From Mucilaginibacter yixingensis (lineage in GTDB: Bacteria; Bacteroidota; Bacteroidia; Sphingobacteriales; Sphingobacteriaceae), in NCBI RefSeq assembly GCF_041080815.1, contig NZ_CP160205.1, positions 4,340,001 through 4,404,000 on the forward strand: a stretch of DNA of 64,000 nt. Direction: 5' to 3'. Shown here piece after piece: positions 1 through 8,018 of the stretch. The notes under the pieces are model-generated. The model was not told the origin of the DNA. It saw nothing but the letters and a program-made list of their open reading frames with translations, and made no database searches. Position 1 is the first letter of the stretch. Each line of letters opens with the position of its first letter. Position numbers and translations under genes: made by a program.

Positions 1-1161
1 AATAATATCCTGCTTGGTTAATACCTTGATCTCGCTCGAGGTATCCATCTTCAGTTTGCGGTTGATACGGTAACGGCCTACATCACCCAGGTCATAACGT
101 TTGTCGCTAAAGAACAAACGGTCGATGATACCGCGAGCGGTTTCTTCATCTGGTGGTTCAGCGTTACGCAGCTGACGATAGATATGCTCTACCGCTTCTT
201 TCTCCGAGTTAGACGTATCTTTCTGGAGAGTATTATATATAATGGTATAATCACCGCTGGTGCCTGCGTCTTCCTTGTTCAGGATAACGGTTTTAACACC
301 TGCATCAATGATCATATCGATATGATCGTCTTCAAGTACGGTTTCGCGCTCCAGGATGATCTCATTACGGTCGATAGAAACCACCTCACCGGTGTCCTCG
401 TCCACAAAGTCTTCCACCCATTTTTTAAGCACCCTTGCAGCAAGCTTACGGCCGATATATTTTTTCAGACCAGATTTGCTCACTTTTACCTCGTCGGCCA
501 GTTCAAATAATTCCAGGATGTCTTTATCTGAATCATAACCGATAGCACGCAACAGGGTTGTAACCGGGAATTTTTTCTTACGGTCAATGTAAGCATACAT
601 TACGTTGTTAACGTCTGTAGCAAACTCAATCCATGAACCTTTGAAAGGAATTACACGGGCAGAGTACAATTTAGTACCGTTAGTGTGACGGCTCTGACCG
701 AAGAATACGCCTGGTGAACGGTGTAACTGCGATACAATTACACGCTCGGCGCCGTTGATAACGAAAGTGCCTTTCGGGGTCATGTATGGGATGGTACCCA
801 GGTACACGTCCTGCACAATGGTTTCAAAATCTTCGTGCTCCTCGTCGTTACAGCTCAGCTTCAGTTTAGCCTTCAGCGGTACGCTGTAAGTTAAGCCGCG
901 CTCGATACACTCTTGAATATCGTAACGTGGCGGATCAATGAAATAATCAAGAAACTCCAGAACGAAGATGTTTCTTGAATCCGAAATCGGAAAGTTTTCA
1001 GCAAACACTTTAAATAACCCTTCCTTGTGACGGTTATCTGAAGTTGTTTCCAGTTGGAAAAATTCCTTAAAAGATTGCAACTGCACATCCAGGAAGTCAG
1101 GGTAATCAATTACGTGCCTGCTGGTTGCAAAGTTTACTCTTTGATTATTGTTGTTTGCCAA
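1..1161 (-). CDS. rpoB: RNA polymerase beta subunit, N-terminal part
   Basis: The first 387 codons of the beta subunit of RNA polymerase; the rest lies beyond the left edge. I read the frame from the only usable start, TTG at 1161-1159. It gives an N-terminus LANNNNQRVNFATSRH followed by the typical beta-subunit opening about binding a short C-rich DNA strand and the DYPDFL-type motif. No ATG or GTG exists in frame between this TTG and the upstream stop. It follows rplL by 224 bp as in most bacteria and is probably co-transcribed with it, past a strong hairpin. The assignment rests on sequence recognition plus operon position. Confidence 0.95.
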   Translation of the reverse strand, partial: MANNNNQRVNFATSRHVIDYPDFLDVQLQSFKEFFQLETTSDNRHKEGLFKVFAENFPISDSRNIFVLEFLDYFIDPPRYDIQECIERGLTYSVPLKAKLKLSCNDEEHEDFETIVQDVYLGTIPYMTPKGTFVINGAERVIVSQLHRSPGVFFGQSRHTNGTKLYSARVIPFKGSWIEFATDVNNVMYAYIDRKKKFPVTTLLRAIGYDSDKDILELFELADEVKVSKSGLKKYIGRKLAARVLKKWVEDFVDEDTGEVVSIDRNEIILERETVLEDDHIDMIIDAGVKTVILNKEDAGTSGDYTIIYNTLQKDTSNSEKEAVEHIYRQLRNAEPPDEETARGIIDRLFFSDKRYDLGDVGRYRINRKLKMDTSSEIKVLTKQDII

Positions 1162-1202
1162 GGGAATATAATTTTAAGTTCTATTATTTAGTAGATGTGT
1201 AT

Positions 1203-1317
1203 TTTGAGCTGTGAGATATGAGATTTGAGACTTGAGAAAAGCTTTAATCAGAACTATTTGATTCTGAAACCCATACCTCAAATCTAATGTCTCAGATCTA
1301 AATCACAAATCCAAACT
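1203..1317. repeat. Low-complexity inverted repeat, GAGAT/TGAGA family
   Basis: The left part repeats words like TGAGATATGAGATTTGAGAC. The right part has complementary words such as CTCAAATCTAATGTCTCAG. Together they form an imperfect hairpin between rplL and rpoB. The same word family recurs at about 3590-3800 and 45240-45332. Confidence 0.7.
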
Positions 1318-1331
1318 ATATAAACGGCAAT

Positions 1332-1360
1332 AGACCCCGACCAATTTCCGGTCGGGGTCT
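1332..1360 (-). terminator. Strong hairpin (attenuator) between rplL and rpoB
   Basis: Perfect 11-bp stem AGACCCCGACC / GGTCGGGGTCT around a 7-nt loop, 25 bp downstream of the rplL stop and inside the presumed rplL-rpoB transcript. On the minus strand it is followed by ATTGCCG rather than a clean U-run. Partial termination or an RNA processing site is therefore more likely than full termination. In E. coli this same gap holds an attenuator and an RNase III site. Confidence 0.65.
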
Positions 1361-1385
1361 TATGCTCTGTGCGCTATGGATTAAA

Positions 1386-1763
1386 TTACTTAATCTCAAC
1401 AACAGCACCTGCTTCTTCCAGTTGTTTTTTCAGGCTTTCAGCTTCGTCTTTAGCAACACCGGCTTTCAGCTCTTTAGGAGCGCCGTCTACTAAGTCTTTA
1501 GCTTCTTTCAGGCCCAGACCAGTCAGGTCTTTAACCAGTTTAACAACAGCTAATTTCTGACCGCCAGCTTCTTTCAGGATAACGTCAAATGAAGTTTTCT
1601 CTTCAACTGCAGCTGGTGCGTCGCCAGCAGGAGCAGCAGCAACAGCTACTGCAGCAGCAGCAGGCTCAATACCGTACTCGTCTTTCAAAATCTGAGCTAA
1701 CTCGTTAACTTCTTTTACTGTTAAGTTTACTAACTGATCAGCAAACGCTTTTAAATCTGCCAT
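1386..1763 (-). CDS. rplL: Ribosomal protein bL12 (L7/L12)
   Basis: Stalk protein of the large ribosomal subunit; it recruits and stimulates translational GTPases. At 125 aa it has the usual length. The N-terminal dimerisation helix (residues 1-33) is followed by an Ala-rich hinge (about 37-53), then the C-terminal factor-binding domain with the conserved KxxGLGLKEAKDLVDGAP segment (about residues 80-97). It lies 63 bp downstream of rplJ. There is no Shine-Dalgarno before the ATG, as usual in this phylum. Confidence 0.98.
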   Translation of the reverse strand: MADLKAFADQLVNLTVKEVNELAQILKDEYGIEPAAAAVAVAAAPAGDAPAAVEEKTSFDVILKEAGGQKLAVVKLVKDLTGLGLKEAKDLVDGAPKELKAGVAKDEAESLKKQLEEAGAVVEIK

Positions 1764-1826
1764 TTTATTAAATTTTTTACTTTAATGCTTTTGTTAATTA
1801 TTAAGGTGCTTTTTATAGAGGAGACC

Positions 1827-2351
1827 TTATTCGCCTCTTTCTTGTAATGTTTTAACAATACCTGCAAGTTTGTTACCGCCTGATTGAAGGGCAGAAATAA
1901 CGTTTTTAGCAGGTGACTGCAGTAATCCGATGATCTCTCCGACAAGCTCTTCTTTAGATTTCAGGTTAACCAGGGTATCCAGCTGATTGTCGCCGATGAA
2001 TACGGCAGAATCAATGTAAGCTGCTTTTACCAATGGTTTCTCGCTACCAGATTTTCTCAGTTGTTTGATCAGCTTTGCAGGTGCAGTTGCTGATTTTGAG
2101 AAAAGGATTGATGATGAACCTTTAAGAGCGCTGTAAATATCGCCATAATCGCCACCAACTGCTTCCATAGCTTTTTTAATCAAGCTGTTTTTAGCTACCT
2201 GGATAGTGATATCGCTTTCGAAACATTTACGACGGATGTTGTTGATTTTTGCTACAGTCAGGTTTGAAGTATCGGTGATATAGAAATTACCGTACTCTCT
2301 CATCTGCTCGGTAAGAGCCGATACTAGTTCGTTTTTTTCGTCTCTTGTCAT
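1827..2351 (-). CDS. rplJ: Ribosomal protein uL10
   Basis: Base of the ribosomal stalk, anchoring bL12 dimers to 23S rRNA. At 174 aa it has the normal length. The N-terminal rRNA-binding domain is recognisable, with the YNFYxxDxSxLTVxxxNxxRR-like pattern near residues 20-42. A helical C-terminal tail binds bL12. It sits between rplA (2 bp away) and rplL. In other bacteria the L10/L12 complex represses its own mRNA; no specific leader structure was identified here. Confidence 0.97.
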   Translation of the reverse strand: MTRDEKNELVSALTEQMREYGNFYITDTSNLTVAKINNIRRKCFESDITIQVAKNSLIKKAMEAVGGDYGDIYSALKGSSSILFSKSATAPAKLIKQLRKSGSEKPLVKAAYIDSAVFIGDNQLDTLVNLKSKEELVGEIIGLLQSPAKNVISALQSGGNKLAGIVKTLQERGE

Positions 2352-2353
2352 GA

Positions 2354-3052
2354 TTAGATTCCTGCTACTGATTTTGTTTCAACTTCGATTCCACGAGACA
2401 TAGTTGAAGAGATGTGAATGCTCTTGAAATATGTTCCTTTTGCTGCTGATGGTTTCAATTTAGAGATCACCTGAATTACTTCAAGGGCGTTCTCATAAAT
2501 TTTATCAGCAGGGAAAGATACTTTACCTATAGAGGCATGGATGATACCGGTTTTGTCAACCTTGAAATCGATCTTACCACCTTTTACCTCAGTTACAGCT
2601 TTACCAACTTCTGGTGTTACTGTACCTGATTTAGGGTTAGGCATCAGGTTACGCGGACCTAAAATACGGCCCAAACGTCCAACCTTCGCCATAACACTTG
2701 GCATAGTGATGATAATATCAACATCAGTCCATCCGCCTTCAATTTTGGCTATATAATCATCCAAACCTACGTAATCTGCACCTGCGTCTTTTGCTTCCTG
2801 CTCTTTGTCAGGAGTACAAAGTACCAGTACACGTACAGTTTTACCGGTTCCATGAGGCAAAGTTGCAATACCGCGAACCATTTGGTTTGCTTTACGCGGA
2901 TCAACACCCAAACGTACATCGATATCTACCGATGCATCGAATTTGGTGGTGGTGATATCTTTTACAAGTGCAGTTGCATCTTGCAAAGTATATGCTTTGT
3001 TAGCCTCAATTTTGGAGAGTGTCGCCTTTTGATTTTTTGTTAATCTTGCCAC
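2354..3052 (-). CDS. rplA: Ribosomal protein uL1
   Basis: L1 stalk protein of the 50S subunit, involved in E-site tRNA release. At 232 aa it is full length. The signature GxxxxLGRILGPRNLMPNPK segment, near residue 130, is clear. It follows rplK by 27 bp and precedes rplJ by 2 bp, so tight co-transcription is expected. In many bacteria L1 binds its own operon mRNA upstream of rplK; this was not tested here. Confidence 0.98.
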   Translation of the reverse strand: MARLTKNQKATLSKIEANKAYTLQDATALVKDITTTKFDASVDIDVRLGVDPRKANQMVRGIATLPHGTGKTVRVLVLCTPDKEQEAKDAGADYVGLDDYIAKIEGGWTDVDIIITMPSVMAKVGRLGRILGPRNLMPNPKSGTVTPEVGKAVTEVKGGKIDFKVDKTGIIHASIGKVSFPADKIYENALEVIQVISKLKPSAAKGTYFKSIHISSTMSRGIEVETKSVAGI

Positions 3053-3079
3053 TGTCTTAAACTGATTTGTGTTAGTGAA

Positions 3080-3520
3080 TTAATTCCATGGAGCGTCACC
3101 AGATACGGTGATACCCATGCTGCGTGCAGTACCTGCAACCATTTTCATGGCTGATTCTAATGTAAACGCGTTCAAGTCTGGCATTTTATCTTTAGCAATA
3201 GCCTCAACCTGATCCCAGGTTACTTTGCCAACTTTTTTACGGTTTGGCTCGGCCGAACCACCTTTTAAACCGGCAGCTTCCATTAACTGGACAGCAGCAG
3301 GAGGGGTTTTAATGATAAAATCAAATGACTTGTCTACGTAAACAGTAATCAGTACAGGCAACACTTTACCAGGTTTATCCTGGGTACGTGCATTGAACTG
3401 CTTGCAAAACTCCATGATGTTCACCCCTTTGGCACCCAGTGCAGGGCCGATTGGAGGTGATGGATTTGCAGCGCCGCCTTTTACCTGCAGCTTTACCATC
3501 GCACCGACTTCTTTTGCCAT
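3080..3520 (-). CDS. rplK: Ribosomal protein uL11
   Basis: Binds the GTPase-associated region of 23S rRNA. It is 146 aa long. The N-terminal domain carries the proline-rich NPSPPIGPALGAKGVNIMEF segment at about residues 18-37, and the C-terminal RNA-binding domain ends with the GTARSMGI motif. First gene of the ribosomal-protein string. It is separated from nusG by 280 bp filled with a repeat, so it may have its own promoter. Confidence 0.98.
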   Translation of the reverse strand: MAKEVGAMVKLQVKGGAANPSPPIGPALGAKGVNIMEFCKQFNARTQDKPGKVLPVLITVYVDKSFDFIIKTPPAAVQLMEAAGLKGGSAEPNRKKVGKVTWDQVEAIAKDKMPDLNAFTLESAMKMVAGTARSMGITVSGDAPWN

Positions 3521-3589
3521 TTTACTCTACTTTAATTAATTAACTCAATGTTAGTAAGTGGAAGCTATGTAACATTTATCTTTTGTTTA

Positions 3590-3800
3590 GATTTGGGAGG
3601 TGGGATATGAGATGTGGGCTTTGTGAACCCGTACTACTTGTATTATCCTCTCCGACAATCTAACTATGTTTTAGATTTGAGTATTGAGATGCAAGATCTG
3701 AGATCTTATCTCTTCAACTCTAATCTTTAAATTCTGTATGCTTTAACGACCAAAACGTTAGATGAGTCTCATATCTCTAATCTAACGTCTCTAATCTTAA
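3590..3800. repeat. Low-complexity inverted repeat between nusG and rplK
   Basis: Same GAGAT/TGAGA word family as at 1203-1317. The left half has GGGATATGAGATGTGGG and TTGAGATGCAAGATCTGAG, and the right half has complementary TCTCATATCTCTAATC words. Imperfect arms suggest a long hairpin in the nusG-rplK transcript. Confidence 0.65.
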
Positions 3801-4343
3801 CTATTCTTTTTCAACCTGCATGTAATTCAATTCAAGCGGCGTACGGCGCCCAAATATCTTTACCATTACTTTCAGTTTCTTCTTTTCTTCGTTCACCTCT
3901 TCAATCACACCACTGAAACCGTTGAAAGGACCATCCATTACCTTCACGTTTTCGCCTACATAATAAGGCACGTTCATGGTTTCGCCCTGGCTGCTCATCT
4001 CGTCAACCTTACCTAAGATACGGTTCACCTCGCTCTGACGCAGGGGGATAGCATTACCGGCTTTATCGCCCAGAAAACCAATTACGCTATTAATGTTTTT
4101 AATAACGTGCTCCAATTCGCCGTCTAACGCAGCCTCCATTAAAACATAACCAGGAAAAAAGTTACGCTCTTTAGCGATCTTTTTTCCATCGCGCATCTGA
4201 TAATACTTCTCCATCGGGATCAGTACCTGAGGAACCAGGTGTGATATACCTAAGCGGTTTACCTCTGCGTCTATATATTGTTTTACTTTTTTCTCTTTAC
4301 CGCTAATAGCGCGTACAACGTACCATTTTAATTGATCACTCAT
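3801..4343 (-). CDS. nusG: Transcription elongation/antitermination factor NusG
   Basis: Binds RNA polymerase and couples it to Rho or ribosomes. The N-terminal NGN domain opens with LKWYVVRAISGKEKKVKQY and includes FFPGYVLM. A C-terminal KOW domain contains VKVMDGPFNGFSGVIEEV. I chose the ATG at 4343 (MSDQLKWYV), giving 180 aa. An ATG three codons upstream (4352) is possible but would leave only 3 bp after secE. It follows secE directly, the standard arrangement. Confidence 0.97.
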   Translation of the reverse strand: MSDQLKWYVVRAISGKEKKVKQYIDAEVNRLGISHLVPQVLIPMEKYYQMRDGKKIAKERNFFPGYVLMEAALDGELEHVIKNINSVIGFLGDKAGNAIPLRQSEVNRILGKVDEMSSQGETMNVPYYVGENVKVMDGPFNGFSGVIEEVNEEKKKLKVMVKIFGRRTPLELNYMQVEKE

Positions 4344-4355
4344 CCCTATCAAATA

Positions 4356-4550
4356 TTAACCAAGTGAGTTATAAAAATGCATCAGCAGATAGTTAATCAC
4401 CCAGTCCATACCAAAAATGATAAGGGCAATAATAATAGCAGCTACCACTACCAGCACACCGCTGCTTTGCAGCTCGCGCCAGGTAGGCCAGGTCACCTTT
4501 TCGGTTAACTCGATGTATGATTCTTTAATGTACTCTACTACTGCAGCCAT
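4356..4550 (-). CDS. secE: Preprotein translocase subunit SecE
   Basis: Small essential subunit of the SecYEG channel. It has 64 aa with the conserved amphipathic stretch KVTWPTWRELQSSGVLV before a single C-terminal membrane helix (about residues 31-57). This is the short, single-helix form common outside the Enterobacteria. It is flanked by tRNA-Trp upstream and nusG downstream. Confidence 0.97.
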   Translation of the reverse strand: MAAVVEYIKESYIELTEKVTWPTWRELQSSGVLVVVAAIIIALIIFGMDWVINYLLMHFYNSLG

Positions 4551-4569
4551 TTATCGCTAATATTAAAAG

Positions 4570-4640
4570 CACGGGAACAAGGATTCGAACCCTGATCAAA
4601 GGTTTTGGAGACCTCTATTCTACCGTTGAACTATTCCCGT
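4570..4640 (-). tRNA. tRNA-Trp (CCA anticodon)
   Basis: 71-nt cloverleaf. Acceptor ACGGGAA/TTCCCGT with G73, anticodon loop CTCCAAA giving CCA, and T-loop TTCGAAT. The 3' CCA is not encoded. It lies between tuf and secE, a position seen in many bacteria. Confidence 0.97.
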
Positions 4641-4775
4641 GTATGTTATATTAAAAAATCCGTTGCGGACTTTTTTGTAGCTTATAGTAACAAAGTACTC
4701 AACCGTTGCCGGCCAAGTACTTTGTTGTATAAATTAACCTAACCTATTGTCTATTTTGCAGACAGAAGGGAGGTA

Positions 4776-5963
4776 TTAGTTTAAGATCTCGGTTACCTGA
4801 CCAGCACCTACTGTACGGCCACCTTCACGGATAGCGAAACGCAGACCTTTTTCCATTGCGATAGCGTTGATCAGCTTCACAGTGATGGTTACGTTATCAC
4901 CAGGCATTACCATTTCTACTCCTGGCTCCAGTGAAATCTCACCAGTTACGTCTGTAGTACGGAAGTAGAACTGAGGACGGTATTTGTTGAAGAATGGAGT
5001 GTGACGACCACCTTCAGCTTTTGACAGAACGTAAACTTCTGCTTTGAAATCGGTGTGAGGAGTTACTGAGTTTGGTTTACAGATAACCATACCACGACGG
5101 ATATCAGTTTTCTCAATACCACGCAGCAACAGACCTACGTTATCACCAGCTTCACCACGGTCAAGGATTTTACGGAACATCTCAACACCAGTTACGGTTG
5201 ATTTCAAGTTCTCAGCACCCATACCCAGGATATCTACCGGATCACCAGAGTTGATTACACCACGCTCGATACGACCGGTTGCTACAGTACCACGACCAGT
5301 GATTGAGAATACGTCCTCAACTGGCATCAGGAAAGGAAGGTCAGTCAGACGTGGAGGGATTGGAATGTAGTTATCTACAGCGTCCATCAGCTCCATGATT
5401 TTGTCAACCCATTTCGGCTCAGCGTTAAGACCGCCCAGAGCAGAACCTTGGATTACAGGAATATCGTCACCAGGGAATTCGTAGAACGATAACAGTTCAC
5501 GGATTTCCATTTCAACAAGTTCTAACAGTTCCGGATCATCAACCATGTCAACTTTGTTCATGAAAACTACCAGTGCAGGTACACCTACCTGACGGGCTAA
5601 CAGGATGTGCTCGCGGGTTTGAGGCATTGGACCATCAGTTGCAGCAACTACGATGATAGCACCATCCATCTGAGCAGCACCAGTAACCATGTTTTTCACA
5701 TAGTCAGCGTGACCTGGACAGTCAACGTGTGCGTAGTGACGGTTTGCAGTTGAATACTCAACGTGTGCAGTATTGATGGTGATACCACGCTCTTTTTCTT
5801 CAGGAGCAGAGTCGATAGAATCGAAAGAACGTGCTTCTGATAAACCTTTATCAGCTAATACTTTAGTGATAGCTGCAGTCAGAGTTGTTTTGCCGTGGTC
5901 AACGTGACCGATAGTACCGATGTTTAAGTGCGGCTTACTGCGGTCAAACTTTTCTTTTGCCAT
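4776..5963 (-). CDS. tuf: Elongation factor Tu
   Basis: GTPase that delivers aminoacyl-tRNA to the ribosome. At 395 aa it is full length. The P-loop GHVDHGKT lies at residues 19-26, the switch II DCPGHADY at about 80-87, and NKVD at about 135-138; domains II and III follow. It sits directly downstream of four tRNA genes and upstream of tRNA-Trp-secE. No Shine-Dalgarno is visible upstream (AT-rich AATATTAAATAAATC). Confidence 0.99.
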   Translation of the reverse strand: MAKEKFDRSKPHLNIGTIGHVDHGKTTLTAAITKVLADKGLSEARSFDSIDSAPEEKERGITINTAHVEYSTANRHYAHVDCPGHADYVKNMVTGAAQMDGAIIVVAATDGPMPQTREHILLARQVGVPALVVFMNKVDMVDDPELLELVEMEIRELLSFYEFPGDDIPVIQGSALGGLNAEPKWVDKIMELMDAVDNYIPIPPRLTDLPFLMPVEDVFSITGRGTVATGRIERGVINSGDPVDILGMGAENLKSTVTGVEMFRKILDRGEAGDNVGLLLRGIEKTDIRRGMVICKPNSVTPHTDFKAEVYVLSKAEGGRHTPFFNKYRPQFYFRTTDVTGEISLEPGVEMVMPGDNVTITVKLINAIAMEKGLRFAIREGGRTVGAGQVTEILN

Positions 5964-6017
5964 GATTTATTTAATATTAGTAGGTTAATTTTACTTTTTA
6001 AATAGTGTATAACACCG

Positions 6018-6089
6018 AGCCAACGATGGGATTTGAACCCATGGCCTCTTCCTTACCAAGGAAGTGCTCTACCCCTGAGCTACGTCGGC
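6018..6089 (-). tRNA. tRNA-Thr (GGT anticodon)
   Basis: 72-nt cloverleaf. Acceptor GCCGACG/CGTTGGC, anticodon stem CTTCC/GGAAG with loop TTGGTAA, T-loop TTCAAAT. No encoded CCA. Last tRNA before tuf. Confidence 0.97.
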
Positions 6090-6095
6090 TTATTT

Positions 6096-6206
6096 TTCAT
6101 TTCGGATTTCGGAAGTTCGATTTCGGATTTTACATTTTCCGGCCCAATCTTCATCCATCCATTTTTTTGCTACCCAAATTGGAAATCGACCATTCGAAAT
6201 CCGACC
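6096..6206. repeat. Inverted repeat, TTCGGATTTCGG family
   Basis: Between two tRNA genes. The left arm has TTTCGGATTTCGGAAGTTCG and TTTCGGATTT. The right arm has GGAAATCGACCATTCGAAAT and CCGA words. Together they form an imperfect hairpin. Related words occur at 6452-6518, 15322-15354, 15612-15632 and 49346-49378. Confidence 0.65.
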
Positions 6207-6214
6207 TAAGAGTG

Positions 6215-6287
6215 AGCGGAAGACGAGGTTCGAACTCGCGACCTATAGCTTGGAAGGCTATCGCTCTACCAACTGAGCTACTTCCGC
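6215..6287 (-). tRNA. tRNA-Gly (TCC anticodon)
   Basis: 73-nt cloverleaf. Acceptor GCGGAAG/CTTCCGC, anticodon stem ATAGC/GCTAT with loop CTTCCAA, T-loop TTCGAAC. No encoded CCA. Confidence 0.97.
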
Positions 6288-6298
6288 TTTTTGCGCAA

Positions 6299-6352
6299 TT
6301 AGCAGTTTCCGGTTTGAGTTTGATTTAAACTACTAACTGGAAACTGCCAACT
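6299..6352. repeat. Short inverted repeat between tRNA-Gly and tRNA-Tyr
   Basis: Arms GCAGTTTCCGGTT and AACTGGAAACTGC are complementary apart from one position. They enclose about 20 nt in the spacer of the tRNA operon. It could guide transcript folding or processing. Confidence 0.6.
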
Positions 6353-6362
6353 TTACAAAGTG

Positions 6363-6443
6363 TGGAGAGGGAAGGATTCGAACCTTCGTAGCCGAAGCAG
6401 CGGATTTACAGTCCGCCCCATTTGACCGCTCTGGTACCTCTCC
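6363..6443 (-). tRNA. tRNA-Tyr (GTA anticodon)
   Basis: 81-nt class II tRNA with a long variable arm (CTGCTTCGGCTACG region). Acceptor GGAGAGG/CCTCTCC, anticodon stem GCGGA/TCCGC, loop CTGTAAA. No encoded CCA. Confidence 0.97.
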
Positions 6444-6451
6444 AGGTTCTT

Positions 6452-6518
6452 ATTTGGGATTGCGAATTTGAGGTTTAGGATTTAATAATCCTAAATTTAT
6501 TTTCACAAATCCGAAATA
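6452..6518. repeat. Inverted repeat between tRNA-Tyr and tRNA-Thr
   Basis: Words such as TTTGGGATTGCG and AGGTTTAGGATTT on the left face AATCCTAAATTT and CACAAATCCGAAAT on the right. They give an imperfect hairpin of the TTCGGATTT type inside the tRNA operon spacer. Confidence 0.55.
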
Positions 6519-6524
6519 AAACTG

Positions 6525-6597
<73 letters not shown>

Positions 6598-6668
6598 TTT
6601 TTTTATTCTTTAAAAGAACCACCTTTTCGTCTGTCGGGCTTTGCTAGCCCCCCTTCCGAAAGGGATTG

Positions 6669-6698
6669 CAAATCTACAAAAAAATCTACCCCCGCAAA
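6669..6698 (-). promoter_or_regulatory. Promoter of the tRNA-tuf operon
   Basis: On the minus strand a -33 TTTG (6698-6695) is followed after 18 nt by the -7 box TAGATTTG (6676-6669). This fits the Bacteroidetes sigma consensus TTG-N17-23-TAnnTTTG. It lies just downstream of the hpf terminator and about 70 bp upstream of tRNA-Thr(TGT). Transcription is predicted to start near 6662-6664. Confidence 0.7.
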
Positions 6699-6712
6699 AT
6701 ATTTTTCAAAAA

Positions 6713-6743
6713 AAATCCGACGAAGCGTTTTTTCGTCGGATTT
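6713..6743 (-). terminator. Terminator downstream of hpf
   Basis: Perfect 12-bp stem AAATCCGACGAA / TTCGTCGGATTT followed on the minus strand by further T residues. It separates the rpsU-xerC-hpf transcript from the tRNA-tuf promoter. Confidence 0.85.
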
Positions 6744-6769
6744 CTTAGTTCTACGGACGTTGATTTTTC

Positions 6770-7117
6770 CTAATATTCTTCGTCTGCTTCTGTTAAAATG
6801 GCGTTTTTGACATTTTCGGCAGCAGTACTTTTTTTCTGTTTATGTTTATCAATTTGTTTGCGCAAGCTTTCAATGGCCAGGTCTGTGGCTTCTTCAAAAG
6901 TCTTGCATTTCTCTTTTGCGAACAATTGGCTGCCTGGCAGCTGTATTTTTATCTCCGTTATCTTATTTGCCTCATCTTCAACATTCTCTAATTTAAGATA
7001 AACTTCACCGCTGATGATTTTATCGTAAAACGTATCAAGCTTGTTGGCTTTTTTCTGAATAAAGTCTAATAATTTCTTGTCTGCGTTAAAATGAATTGAT
7101 TGAACTGTGATTTTCAT
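6770..7117 (-). CDS. hpf: Ribosome hibernation promoting factor, short form
   Basis: Binds the 30S decoding region and silences ribosomes in stationary phase. It has 115 aa: the S30AE domain fills residues 1-100 and there is no long C-terminal dimerisation domain, so this is the short form. The start is unusually well defined: AAAAAGGAGG followed by AAAA and ATG, a textbook Shine-Dalgarno in a genome that otherwise lacks them. It follows xerC by 12 bp and is closed by the terminator at 6713-6743. The SD hints at translation control by ribosomes with a free anti-SD (inference). Confidence 0.95.
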   Translation of the reverse strand: MKITVQSIHFNADKKLLDFIQKKANKLDTFYDKIISGEVYLKLENVEDEANKITEIKIQLPGSQLFAKEKCKTFEEATDLAIESLRKQIDKHKQKKSTAAENVKNAILTEADEEY

Positions 7118-7118
7118 T

Positions 7119-7127
7119 TTTCCTCCT
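7119..7127 (-). promoter_or_regulatory. Strong Shine-Dalgarno of hpf
   Basis: The minus-strand sequence AAAAAGGAGG lies 5 nt before the hpf ATG (7117). Among the start regions inspected, only this gene and rpsU have such a site. Confidence 0.85.
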
Positions 7128-7129
7128 TT

Positions 7130-8017
7130 TTATGCCTTTGGATGGGCTTGTTTATAAATAGATTTTAGTCTCTCCACGGAGTTGTGGGTGTAAATTTGAG
7201 TAGCACTTAAATTAGCATGTCCTAAGAGTTCTTTAATGGCGTTTAGGTCTGCCCCCTTGTTTAATAAGCTGGTGGCAAAGGTATGCCTCAGCACGTGAGG
7301 GCTCTTTTTTTCCTGGGTCGATATTTCTGAAAGATATCTGCGCACAATCAAATAAATCATTTTCGGGTACGCCTCGGCACCTTTATTTGTAACGATAAGC
7401 ATTAACGAATTGTTATCAAAATTTTTATTTTTTTTTAACTCGCCATACTCAGCCAGGGCACGCTTTAATTCTTTGTTAATAGGAATAATACGTTCTTTGT
7501 TTCGTTTACCCAAAACCTTGATGGTTCCCTCATATAAATCGATGCTATTTTCGGTCAAGCCAATCAATTCAGATAAACGTATACCGGTACCAAACAGCAA
7601 TTCCATCACCAGCCTGTCGCGCGTACCTTTAAAATCACTGGTAAAAACGGGGCTGTCCAGCAGTTTGCTTAACTTTTCATCTTCAACAATAACCGGCAAT
7701 TGCTTGGGCACCTTTGGTGTTTGCACTTTGGCAGCAGGGTTACCTTCGGCCAAGCCCTCCTTCATTAAAAATTTGAAGTATTTGCGCAGTACAGAAATTT
7801 TGCGGTTGATAGATCGCGCGGCCAGCTTATCATCCATCATGCTCACCACCCAGTTGCGGATGTGATGATGGGTAACGTCTGACGGTTGATTTACAGGATG
7901 ATCGGGGTGACCTGCATGGGCAAAAAACTGCTCCAGGTCGTTTTGGTAAGCGGCCACGGTATGTTTGGAATACCGTTTTTCATATTGAATATATTGAATG
8001 AACCGCTCTAAAAACAT
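7130..8017 (-). CDS. xerC: Tyrosine recombinase XerC-like
   Basis: Site-specific recombinase of the XerC/D type, expected to resolve chromosome dimers at dif. It has 295 aa. The N-terminal SAM-like core-binding domain spans residues 1-85 and the C-terminal catalytic domain follows. Catalytic residues are visible: Arg in GTGIRLSEL, Lys in VLGKRNKER, the HVLRH box, the LLGHANLSATQIYTH box and the nucleophilic Tyr in that segment. It lies in the conserved rpsU-xerC-hpf order. A large palindrome sits immediately before its ATG. Confidence 0.93.
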   Translation of the reverse strand: MFLERFIQYIQYEKRYSKHTVAAYQNDLEQFFAHAGHPDHPVNQPSDVTHHHIRNWVVSMMDDKLAARSINRKISVLRKYFKFLMKEGLAEGNPAAKVQTPKVPKQLPVIVEDEKLSKLLDSPVFTSDFKGTRDRLVMELLFGTGIRLSELIGLTENSIDLYEGTIKVLGKRNKERIIPINKELKRALAEYGELKKNKNFDNNSLMLIVTNKGAEAYPKMIYLIVRRYLSEISTQEKKSPHVLRHTFATSLLNKGADLNAIKELLGHANLSATQIYTHNSVERLKSIYKQAHPKA

Positions 8018-8018
8018 A

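Noticed and set aside
5..538. Plus-strand ORFs at the left edge
   Set aside because: Antisense to rpoB, which reads clearly on the minus strand.
7410..7865. 151-codon plus-strand ORF
   Set aside because: It lies wholly antisense to xerC, which has a full set of catalytic residues.
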